Assembly (NCBI RefSeq): GCF_001552655.1
Contig: NZ_BCRP01000006.1
Span: 124,001 to 188,000 of the forward strand
Reading direction: 5' to 3'
DNA: 64,000 bases
Source of the DNA: Alicyclobacillus kakegawensis NBRC 103104
GTDB lineage: Bacteria; Bacillota; Bacilli; Alicyclobacillales; Alicyclobacillaceae
The notes under the pieces are model-generated. The model was not told where the DNA came from. It searched no databases and saw nothing but the letters and a program-made list of their open reading frames with translations. The position numbers were made by a program, and so were the translations under genes. The first letter of the stretch is position 1, and every line of letters starts with the position of its first letter. This document shows, piece by piece, positions 1-7,124 of the stretch.

Positions 1-967
1 CGACGTCGATAGCCTGAATCCGTCGCTTGACCTCGTCCACCAGCGATTTGTTGGTCAGACCTTCAATGTACATGACGGCCACGTCGGTTTTCCCCACCCG
101 ACCAACCGACAAGATTTCCGTCACCAATCGTTCACTGCGCAAAAACGCGCGCACCAGACCCGTGTTGGCGCGAAAGCTTTCCGTGAACGCGTTGTGGGGC
201 CCGCGCACCACTTGTTCGGTCCTGGGCAGGTTGACCGAGCGGTGCTCCCAGCCCTTGCTTTCGACCACCACCGCCTGTCTGCAGCCGTCGACAAAGACCA
301 CGGTCGATCCGGCCACCACCCCGCTCACGACGCCCTGCCACGTCTCCACCAGCTCAATCTGGTTGCCGGGCAAGAGTGCTTGCGTAATCGGCTCCATGCG
401 ACGGGCGGCGTCGTCCTCCGCCACTTCTGAAAGGAACATCAACGGCTGCAAGATGTGGGTGTTGATGACCATCTTGTCGGCCATGCCGTCGATGAACACG
501 GCCAAAGCCGGCCACCGCCGGCGGCCAACGACAAACTCGCGGACGACCACGTCTTTGTTGGCCGGCAGGTGAAAGAGGGCGGACAGCTCCCGCTTCGCCT
601 CCGTCAGTTCGGCGGGCAGCCGGTCGTCCTGCTCAGGCGGCTGGTGCGTTGCGTCTTCCTCCCGTTGCGCCTGTTGCACATAGTCTTCTATCGCCACGGG
701 ACGGACGGGCCGCGGACCGCGCGCGTCTGGCTGTCCTCCGCGCGCAGGAGACCCGGCCTCCGATTCGCCGCCGCTGCCTTGGTCTCGTCCCGCTGCTCGC
801 TTGCCTGCCGCGTCTGCGCCGCCTGAGTCGGCGGATGGCCCGGTGGTCGAATTCCCTTTGGAAGGGTCGTTCGAGTCCTCCACGACCTCGTCGGTTAACA
901 CGAACTGCTCAGCCAGGAGCGAATCATCAACCCGAAACAAAGCCTGTATCCATGCTGGGATCTGCAC
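1..967 (-). CDS. GerA-family spore germination protein, N-terminal part (runs off left edge)
   Basis: This minus-strand reading frame stays open for 322 codons and leaves the window at base 1, so the C-terminal membrane domain is outside. Near the left edge it reads VVRGPHNAFTESFRANTGL and later VAVMYIEGLTNKSLVDEV, the typical soluble-domain signature of GerAA/GerKA-type germinant receptor A subunits. The first 90 or so residues are a low-complexity, Gly/Ser/Asp-rich linker, longer than in Bacillus subtilis GerAA. No ATG exists in frame. GTG at 967 is preceded by AGGGG at 9 bases and is my choice, but the frame stays open upstream to a TTG at 1084, so the start is uncertain. Its position just downstream of the ypmS-like gene suggests cotranscription. 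GerA subunits sit in the inner spore membrane and help sense germinants; the specific ligand cannot be told. Confidence 0.8.
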   Translation of the reverse strand, partial: MQIPAWIQALFRVDDSLLAEQFVLTDEVVEDSNDPSKGNSTTGPSADSGGADAAGKRAAGRDQGSGGESEAGSPARGGQPDARGPRPVRPVAIEDYVQQAQREEDATHQPPEQDDRLPAELTEAKRELSALFHLPANKDVVVREFVVGRRRWPALAVFIDGMADKMVINTHILQPLMFLSEVAEDDAARRMEPITQALLPGNQIELVETWQGVVSGVVAGSTVVFVDGCRQAVVVESKGWEHRSVNLPRTEQVVRGPHNAFTESFRANTGLVRAFLRSERLVTEILSVGRVGKTDVAVMYIEGLTNKSLVDEVKRRIQAIDV

Positions 968-1080
968 GCTACCAAGCCCCTCACGCTGGTCGAAAATGAC
1001 AGGTCGCAGGACTAGGTTGCGAAGCGAGGACAAGAAATATGCGGCTTCGCCCGCATAAGAGATGGCCCTGGGTTTTTGTG

Positions 1081-1686
1081 TCAAGACGTGGGCTGCAGCA
1101 AAGTCTTCGGGACAATCGTCACTTCCAGCGTCAACAGACGGGTCTTCGGAGCATAGCGAAGCACTCGCAGCCCATACGGTTGCTGAGGCCGTTGGCTGAA
1201 GTTGAGGTCCAGCGCCCGTTCCTCCCCGTGGACGGAAATCCATGCCGGCCACGGCAGGTGGCGGAGGATGACCATCAGGGCGGACGGAGGCAGAAACACC
1301 TGGCCGAGGTCGGCGCTGTCTATCCGCAACTCCAGGTTCCCGTTGTGAATCGCCGGAGTGAACACCACGTTGAACGGAACCACCCGATCCGCCAGTTTGG
1401 CGCCAAGCTGCACCTGCCACGTGGTTTCGCCGAAGCTCACGCGGGCGTACGAGAGGGTGTCCTTCAAGTCGGGCTGCTCGCTGAGGGCGTAATCCAGGTA
1501 CGCGTTGACAGCGTCCTGTCCGATGCTCAACTGGATGGTGGCCGGTTTTCCGGCCTGTCGGGCGCTCGTCACACTCGGCGTCGATCCGGCCTTGGGCAGC
1601 GTGCCCCACCAGACGGTAACGGCGACCACGACCAGCAAGTCCAGGGCCAGCAAGACGATGAACGCCCGCTTCCAGAACCCATGCAT
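1081..1686 (-). CDS. ypmS: YpmS-family (DUF2140) membrane-anchored protein
   Basis: The 201-residue protein begins with a short basic stretch and one hydrophobic segment (about residues 7-27, FIVLLALDLLVVVAVTVWW), followed by an extracytoplasmic domain. The domain contains the stretch LSIGQDAVNAYLDYAL and ends in a beta-rich region, the pattern of the YpmS/DUF2140 family. Family function is unknown; a lipid-transfer-like role has been discussed for related folds, but nothing here proves it. The next gene downstream on the same strand is the germination gene. The upstream region is shared with the divergent ygzB-like gene. Confidence 0.72.
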   Translation of the reverse strand: MHGFWKRAFIVLLALDLLVVVAVTVWWGTLPKAGSTPSVTSARQAGKPATIQLSIGQDAVNAYLDYALSEQPDLKDTLSYARVSFGETTWQVQLGAKLADRVVPFNVVFTPAIHNGNLELRIDSADLGQVFLPPSALMVILRHLPWPAWISVHGEERALDLNFSQRPQQPYGLRVLRYAPKTRLLTLEVTIVPKTLLQPTS

Positions 1687-1716
1687 GCCGCCGCCTCCTC
1701 TCTCTGCCCAGTCGCC

Positions 1717-1745
1717 TGGACACGCACCATTTATTCGGGTACTAT
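1717..1745 (+). promoter_or_regulatory. SigA-type promoter for the ygzB-like gene
   Basis: TGGACA (1717-1722) and TACTAT (1740-1745) are separated by 17 bases and lie about 60 bases before the ygzB start. The match to the housekeeping consensus is good but not perfect. Confidence 0.45.
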
Positions 1746-1806
1746 GAATTTACGGTTGAACGCGAATGTTTCCCCGCATCCAAACCGAAGAAGTGGGTGA
1801 GACTCC

Positions 1807-2109
1807 ATGAACGTCAACAGGTGGCGCAACCTGGCCTTGGTCTTCCTGTTCGCTGGATTTTTCGTGATGTACCTGGGCGTGTACAGCAAACGCCTGCTCC
1901 CCTACTTGACCATCGCAGGCGGGATTGGCGTCCTCGCCGGCATCCTGCTGTATTTTCGGTTTGGACCGGTCAACCCAAGCATTCGCACCATCCAGTGTCC
2001 GCGCTGCGGACGCGACACCCGACCGACCGGCCAGTATGATGCGTGTGCCCACTGCGGGCTGCCGCTGCAGCGGACGCCCTCCGGCACCTATGAACCCTAT
2101 GTCAAGTGA
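1807..2109 (+). CDS. ygzB: YgzB-family zinc-ribbon membrane protein (DUF2614)
   Basis: The 100-residue protein has two hydrophobic segments (about residues 8-25 and 31-49) and then a four-cysteine zinc ribbon: CPRC near residue 60 and CAHC near residue 78. This architecture and the spacing match the small YgzB family of Bacilli, whose function is unknown. It is transcribed divergently from ypmS and converges with nth; its last 13 bases overlap the nth stop. The Shine-Dalgarno sequence is weak (GTGGGTGAG). Confidence 0.72.
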   Translation: MNVNRWRNLALVFLFAGFFVMYLGVYSKRLLPYLTIAGGIGVLAGILLYFRFGPVNPSIRTIQCPRCGRDTRPTGQYDACAHCGLPLQRTPSGTYEPYVK

Positions 2110-2762
2110 AGCTTGCCTTCTTTTTGCCGCTGTTTGACATATTGACATTCAGCCTGAACCGGACACACAGCACACTCGGGCCTGCGGGCGTGGCAGACTC
2201 TGCGCCCGTGATGAATCAGCCAGTGGTGGGCGGATGACCACAACCGCTTGGGCACCAGCTCGCACACCTGCTGCTCTATCTGCAGCGGATTGTCGCTTTC
2301 GGCCAGGCCAATCCGATTGGCGACGCGCGCCACATGCGTGTCCACAGCCAAAGCCGGAACCCCAAACGCCACGGAAAGGACCACGTTGGCCGTCTTGCGC
2401 CCTACGCCTGGCAGCCGCGTCAACTGCTCGCGCGAGGCAGGGACCTCGCCCCCGTACTCCTGGATGAGAATGCGGCAGGCCGACACGATGTGCTCCGCCT
2501 TGGACCGATACAATCCCAACTCTTTGATGTCTTCTTGTAGTATTTCCGGCGATGCGGCCGCATAGTCCTCAACTGAGCGATATTTCACGAACAAACTCTC
2601 TGTCACCTTGTTGACGCGGGCATCGGTTGATTGGGCAGAGAGCATCGTGGCTATCAAGAGTTCCAGCGCGTTTTTGTGGTTGAGTGCGCAACGCGCGTCG
2701 GGATACGCTGCGGCCAATTTTTCCAATACCCGCTTCGCCGTCTGTTTCGAAATCCGTGTCAT
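2097..2762 (-). CDS. nth: Endonuclease III (DNA glycosylase/AP lyase)
   Basis: The 221-residue protein excises oxidised pyrimidines and cleaves the abasic site in base-excision repair. The helix-hairpin-helix motif LPGVGRKTANVV (residues 117-128) carries the catalytic lysine at 122, and the catalytic aspartate is in VDTHV (D141). Four cysteines at 190, 197, 200 and 206 form the C-terminal [4Fe-4S] loop. Length is normal for the family. The ATG start overlaps the TGA of the upstream nucleotidase gene by 4 bases, and AGGAG lies 9 bases before it, so the two are translationally coupled. Confidence 0.95.
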   Translation of the reverse strand: MTRISKQTAKRVLEKLAAAYPDARCALNHKNALELLIATMLSAQSTDARVNKVTESLFVKYRSVEDYAAASPEILQEDIKELGLYRSKAEHIVSACRILIQEYGGEVPASREQLTRLPGVGRKTANVVLSVAFGVPALAVDTHVARVANRIGLAESDNPLQIEQQVCELVPKRLWSSAHHWLIHHGRRVCHARRPECAVCPVQAECQYVKQRQKEGKLHLT

Positions 2763-4222
2763 GATGAAACGCTCCTGACCATAGGTTGGCTACCGGGCGG
2801 GTGCATACGGTAGCGACGGCGTCTGGCCGCCGCAATACACCCCGCATCGCCCAACGATTTTTGCAAAAGCTCGCGCACCAACGGGGGCATCACCTGCACA
2901 TCCCGCCCCCTCTGCATCTCTTCGAACACCGGCGCCAACCAGAGATATTCACAGGTGATGACGCGGTAAGCGCGCTCAGGCTCAAGCTCCTGCCCGCCTA
3001 TGCGCACCGAGCGCACGCGCGTCCCGGCCGGAGTGGCGCATAGCTCCACCTCTGCCCCCGCCACCGCCAGCCAGCCCACCACCGCACCGCGAAAGCCAAA
3101 GCCGATGCCCGGCCGCAAGTGGTACTCGGATTGCACAGCCTTATCCAAAACGCGCTGGATCTCCGCGCCCGTCAAGGTCATCAGCAGCGGTCGCGTCGGG
3201 GTGGAGCAGGCAGCGAGTGTATGCCGGCGGGTGACCGGCCCCGCCAGCAAACTCGCCGTCAGCGCGCCCGCCATCATCATCCCCATGTCGCAGGGATACG
3301 CCTGGAACAGGCTGTCCACCAGCAAGTTGGCAAACTCCGATTCCTCGTCATACGCCACCGGCAGCGGCTGCACCAACTCGGCAATGACCTCGCCGAGCTC
3401 CTGTTCAACTGCCGGCAACCACCCGCGGTAGGCAGAGAGCATTGATGCATCGAGCGGGCCGTGGATGTCTATCGGGATCGCCTCGCAGCGGACCTCCAGC
3501 ACCCGCTCGGAATCCTCGTCCCACACAACTTGGGTGTGGCCGAATGCCAGCGCGTGCTTGCCGACCTGAAAGATGCGCGTCTCCCCCACCCGTTCCGGCT
3601 GCTGCATGAAGTGGTGAGTGTGTCCCCCCAAAATGACATCGATGCCCGGGACTTCCGCGGCCAATTGCCTATCCGCATACAACCCGAGGTGGGACAGCGC
3701 CACGACAATCTGGCAGCCCGCCGCCCGCAGCTTCCCGACCTGCTCCGCGGCCGCCGCGAACGGGTCCATCGGGGTGGCGCCGAGAAATTCGTACGGCTTG
3801 GGGTAGTCTGGGGTCAACCCGAACACCCCCACCCGCAGCCCGCCCGCGCGGAACACGGCCCGTTCGCGCACGAAGGGAAACCGCCCTCCGCCGCTCCGCT
3901 CCAGGTTGGCGACGAGTATCATGGTCTCGCATCGCTCTGACAGGCGCGGCCAGACCTCGGCCGGCAGCGTCAGGCCCTCATTGTTTCCGAACACCCACGC
4001 CTCGCAGCCCAGGGCGGCCAGCAAAGCGGCGTTGATCTCGCCGAGCGTCCCTTCGCTCTCGGGGCGCATCCGGTCCACCAGATCGCCGATGTCGAACGTG
4101 AGCGCCGGCTCTCCGCGCCGCCGCACCGCCTCGCGGCGGGCGCGCAGCAGAGCGCCTAAGCGCATGTAATTTTCCAATCTGCTGTGAACATCGTTGACAT
4201 GAAACAGGTGAATCCGCACCAT
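2759..4222 (-). CDS. yunD: YunD-like 5'-nucleotidase / metallophosphoesterase
   Basis: The 487-residue protein is a two-domain 5'-nucleotidase of the UshA type. The N-terminal metallophosphoesterase domain shows HVNDVHSRLE (residues 8-17), DIGDLVDR, GNNEG, and LGGHTHHF near residue 205, which supply the dinuclear metal ligands. The C-terminal domain matches the 5_nucleotid_C family. There is no signal peptide, as in B. subtilis YunD, so a cytoplasmic nucleotide or nucleotide-sugar hydrolase is likely. It lies between the HD-domain gene (30 bases upstream) and nth (4-base overlap) in one operon. The exact substrate is unknown. Confidence 0.85.
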   Translation of the reverse strand: MVRIHLFHVNDVHSRLENYMRLGALLRARREAVRRRGEPALTFDIGDLVDRMRPESEGTLGEINAALLAALGCEAWVFGNNEGLTLPAEVWPRLSERCETMILVANLERSGGGRFPFVRERAVFRAGGLRVGVFGLTPDYPKPYEFLGATPMDPFAAAAEQVGKLRAAGCQIVVALSHLGLYADRQLAAEVPGIDVILGGHTHHFMQQPERVGETRIFQVGKHALAFGHTQVVWDEDSERVLEVRCEAIPIDIHGPLDASMLSAYRGWLPAVEQELGEVIAELVQPLPVAYDEESEFANLLVDSLFQAYPCDMGMMMAGALTASLLAGPVTRRHTLAACSTPTRPLLMTLTGAEIQRVLDKAVQSEYHLRPGIGFGFRGAVVGWLAVAGAEVELCATPAGTRVRSVRIGGQELEPERAYRVITCEYLWLAPVFEEMQRGRDVQVMPPLVRELLQKSLGDAGCIAAARRRRYRMHPPGSQPMVRSVSS

Positions 4223-4252
4223 GGCACCTCGGTTTTGGCCCCGCGCTTATAC

Positions 4253-4825
4253 TTATGCGCTCTCTTGTCCGTTCAGTCCCAACCGCGCCGCCACCCGGGT
4301 GAGCGCGCCGATGACCATTTCGATGTGCTCCTCAAGCGCCACCCCCAGCTCTTCGGCACCGCGATACACGTCATCGCGGTTGACCCCGCGGGCAAACGTC
4401 TTGTCCTTCAGTTTCTTCTTCACGCTCTTGACGCTGACATCGCGCAAATCGCGGGTCGGCTTGACCATCGCCACCGCCATGACAAAGCCGGACAATTCGT
4501 CGCAAGCGTACAGCGTCTTGGCCAGCAGCGTATCCCGCGCCACCCCGTTGCGGTCGTTATGCGCAAGGATGGCGTGGACAATCTCCTCCGGCCAATCCTG
4601 CTCCCGTAAAATCCGCGCCCCGACCACCGTGTGCTGGCTGAGGTCGGGGTAACGCTCATAGTCAAAGTCGTGCAGGAGTCCGGTCATCTCATACGTATCG
4701 GGGTCTTCGCCAAACCGCTCCGCGTATGCGCGCATCGCCGCCGCAACCGCGTACGCGTGCCGGCGCAGCGACTCCCCCTGCGTGTACTCGTGCAACAGCG
4801 CCATTGCGTCGCCAATCGTTTTCAA
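4253..4825 (-). CDS. HD-domain protein (predicted phosphohydrolase)
   Basis: The 190-residue protein has the HD-superfamily metal-binding pattern: an early His (RRHAYAVA), GLLHDFDYER with the His-Asp pair near residue 52, then HTVVGA and ILAHND. This is the HDIG-type arrangement of stand-alone HD hydrolases found in many Bacilli. A nucleotide or phosphate-ester substrate is probable but not identifiable. The start is a TTG whose last two bases and the next A form the TGA stop of the upstream yktB-like gene, a 4-base coupling overlap. Confidence 0.75.
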   Translation of the reverse strand: MKTIGDAMALLHEYTQGESLRRHAYAVAAAMRAYAERFGEDPDTYEMTGLLHDFDYERYPDLSQHTVVGARILREQDWPEEIVHAILAHNDRNGVARDTLLAKTLYACDELSGFVMAVAMVKPTRDLRDVSVKSVKKKLKDKTFARGVNRDDVYRGAEELGVALEEHIEMVIGALTRVAARLGLNGQESA

Positions 4826-5469
4826 TCCGTAACGACCTCCCCCATCGCCAGTTGGTAAAACGGAGTCAGGCGTTGGAACGCTTCCTTCACCCGCTGTTCA
4901 AATCCGCTTGCCCCCAGCTGGACAGCCTCCTCCCGGGGCACGCGAATGCCGACCAGCAGCTCGCCCTGGCGCGTCTCGCCCAGTCGCTGAATCAACTCGA
5001 CCAACCGCTCCCTGTCGACGGCGACTGCCGGCAATGCCACAGGACTGGTATGGTCAGGAATCCACACGTAATCCTCCGGTACCCAAGCCTGCACCGCATC
5101 CAGTCGCTCCAACAGCCGTCTGGCATACTGGGAACGCAAGGCGGATTCAGAAATCAACCCGAACACGGCGAACGCGTGCGTGCTCCAGGCGCCCACCTGA
5201 AAGTGCGGATGCTTCTTGTACCCACGCCGCTCGTGACAAAACGCCACCCAGCTGTCATCCGGCGGGTTCACCGTTCGCCGGGCGTGCTTGGCTACGTGCG
5301 CCCAGATCGGCCGCTGCAGGTGGGCGCTCAGGTATTCCGACAAATCCGCTCCCAACTGTTCCAGCTTGGGCCGCAAGTGCGCTTTCAGTTCGGCCATTCT
5401 CGGCTCCAGCCCCGGCACTGCGAACACCTCGAAGTCTGCCTCCGTAAATCCGCTGAACTGCACACCCAT
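4822..5469 (-). CDS. yktB: YktB-family (DUF1054) protein
   Basis: The 215-residue protein aligns by eye along its length with B. subtilis YktB: FTEADFEVF near the N-terminus, then HVAKHARRTVNPPDDSWVAF, RGYKKHPHFQ and FGLISE. Family function is unknown. It is the first gene of the run yktB-HD-yunD-nth, with overlaps or short gaps throughout. There are no membrane segments. Confidence 0.82.
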   Translation of the reverse strand: MGVQFSGFTEADFEVFAVPGLEPRMAELKAHLRPKLEQLGADLSEYLSAHLQRPIWAHVAKHARRTVNPPDDSWVAFCHERRGYKKHPHFQVGAWSTHAFAVFGLISESALRSQYARRLLERLDAVQAWVPEDYVWIPDHTSPVALPAVAVDRERLVELIQRLGETRQGELLVGIRVPREEAVQLGASGFEQRVKEAFQRLTPFYQLAMGEVVTD

Positions 5470-5723
5470 TCCTCCCTACGCGCGCCGCCCCAGCCGACCA
5501 CAGGCTGGCTGCCCGCCCGGCATGACGGTCATCATCTGCGCCGTCGGCGGCCACCCGCCAAGCGGCCACGCCCGCCGCGGTGGCGCGGGGAGGACAGCCC
5601 AGCGGCAACCGGGACCGGCTCTCCTTACAACAGTAGACGAGAGGAGGATTGTCCGCAAGTCTACCAGCGATGACCCATGCTTCCTATCTCTTTTTTAGTG
5701 AAATGTTTCGCTTCTAAACTGTA
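5470..5723. other. Intergenic region with no gene recognised
   Basis: This stretch separates the leftward yktB operon from the rightward RND pump gene. It is GC-rich near yktB and has a TCTTTTTTAG run near 5690 without a convincing stem before it. I see no coding frame with family character and no RNA gene that I can name. Confidence 0.4.
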
Positions 5724-5753
5724 TTGCAGTGCGCGTCCATCTGCGCTTAGAAT
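5724..5753 (+). promoter_or_regulatory. SigA-type promoter for the RND pump gene
   Basis: TTGCAG (5724-5729) and TAGAAT (5748-5753) are separated by 18 bases. The start ATG at 5787 has AAGGAG just upstream. Confidence 0.5.
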
Positions 5754-5786
5754 GAGGAAGAAACTAACTCAACAAGGAGTGCCAGC

Positions 5787-7112
5787 ATGCGCCTTCTCAC
5801 CCGTTTTTCCATGCAAAACCCAATCGTTATCGCCATTCTCGCTGTCCTCGTGACGGTTGGAGGTATACTGTCGGGCCGCCAGCTCCAGGAAGAGTTGATG
5901 CCCGACATATCCCTGCCCATCGTGTCAGTGGTCACCTCCTATCCGGGAGCCGCTCCGGATCAGGTGGCCAGCGACGTCACTGAACCTCTGGAAAAGGCGC
6001 TCAAGGGACTGCCCGGCGTCCAGACCGTCCTGTCGACTTCGACGGCCAATGTGTCGGGGATTGAGGTGCAGCTCGACATGGACGCCAACGTGCAGGACGT
6101 CGAACAGAAGATCCAGGCGGCGGTGAACAAGGTCCAGCTGCCCGACGGAGCAGGCCAGCCGAACGTACAAGATTTCTCGTTTGATTCTTCGCCTGTCCTG
6201 TACCTGACCGTGTCGGCGGACCAAGAGAGTGCTCGGCAACTGCGCGACGTAGTGAACAACACCATTGTGCCCGCACTCACCGGCGTCAGCGGGGTGGCCA
6301 GCGTAAGCACAGCCGGCGCGGCCCCGGACCAGGTGGTGATGACGTTTGACTCGGAGAAGCTCAAGAAATACAACCTCACCCTGGACCAGGTGCTGCAGGA
6401 CCTGCAGGCGGACGACACGGCGATGCCGCTGGGGGCGGCGGTGATAGACGGAAAGGAGCAGCCGGTCCAGCTCACAAGCTCTGTGTCCTCCCTCGCCGAC
6501 CTGCGCAAGCTGCGCATCCCCGTCCCCGCCAACCCGTCAGCAGGCCTGAACGAGCTGAGCAAGGGCATGCAGCAGTTGGGCTCGGCCGTGGGACAAGTGT
6601 CCGCTGGACTCGGTCAAGTCGGCCAGGGGCTGGGTGTGGTGCAGGCTGAGACCGAACTCCTCAGCTCACTGCAAAGCGTCGAGGGGCAACTGTTTGGGGC
6701 GGAAATGGCGCTCAACCAAGAGCTCCAGAAGCCGGCGGACGCCCGCGACAGCCAGAAAATTGCACAGCTGCAAGGCCAAATTTCCGGGCTGCAGAAGACG
6801 CAAGCCCAGCTTTCCGCCCAACTGCAGGCGCTGCAAAAGCAGGCGCATGCCGGCCAGGGGAATACGGCTGCCGCCAGCCCTGGGACGGCGGCAACGCCGG
6901 CGCCGACCAGCAGTGGGGAGCAGTCGAGCGTGCAGAAGACAGTCGCGCTGGGAACGCTGGCCAAGATTGAACTGAAGCAGCCGGACAACGGGTCAATCAA
7001 CCGGACCAACGGCCGCCCCAGCGTGTTCCTGGGCGTCAGCAAATCCGAAGACGCCAACACGGTTGCGATGGCGAAGGCGGTCTCCGCCGAATTGGCGCAA
7101 TTGGCGCCGTAA
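5787..7112 (+). CDS. RND efflux transporter, N-terminal part (gene interrupted by in-frame TAA)
   Basis: These 441 residues are the first third of an AcrB/SwrC-type RND transporter: an N-terminal membrane helix (residues 12-28), then LMPDISLPIVSVVTSYPGA and the porter subdomains. A long Gln-rich coiled coil (about residues 255-355) is inserted, followed by a Pro/Ala linker. The frame ends at a TAA at 7110-7112 in the middle of the porter domain. The same frame continues directly as LPRGVHVHTLFDSS, so this is a nonsense codon and not a frameshift. Such pumps in Gram-positives export amphiphilic compounds without an outer-membrane partner. As written, this half cannot form a pump alone. CAA to TAA would explain the stop. 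Confidence 0.85.
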   Translation: MRLLTRFSMQNPIVIAILAVLVTVGGILSGRQLQEELMPDISLPIVSVVTSYPGAAPDQVASDVTEPLEKALKGLPGVQTVLSTSTANVSGIEVQLDMDANVQDVEQKIQAAVNKVQLPDGAGQPNVQDFSFDSSPVLYLTVSADQESARQLRDVVNNTIVPALTGVSGVASVSTAGAAPDQVVMTFDSEKLKKYNLTLDQVLQDLQADDTAMPLGAAVIDGKEQPVQLTSSVSSLADLRKLRIPVPANPSAGLNELSKGMQQLGSAVGQVSAGLGQVGQGLGVVQAETELLSSLQSVEGQLFGAEMALNQELQKPADARDSQKIAQLQGQISGLQKTQAQLSAQLQALQKQAHAGQGNTAAASPGTAATPAPTSSGEQSSVQKTVALGTLAKIELKQPDNGSINRTNGRPSVFLGVSKSEDANTVAMAKAVSAELAQLAP

Positions 7113-7124
7113 CTCCCGCGGGGG

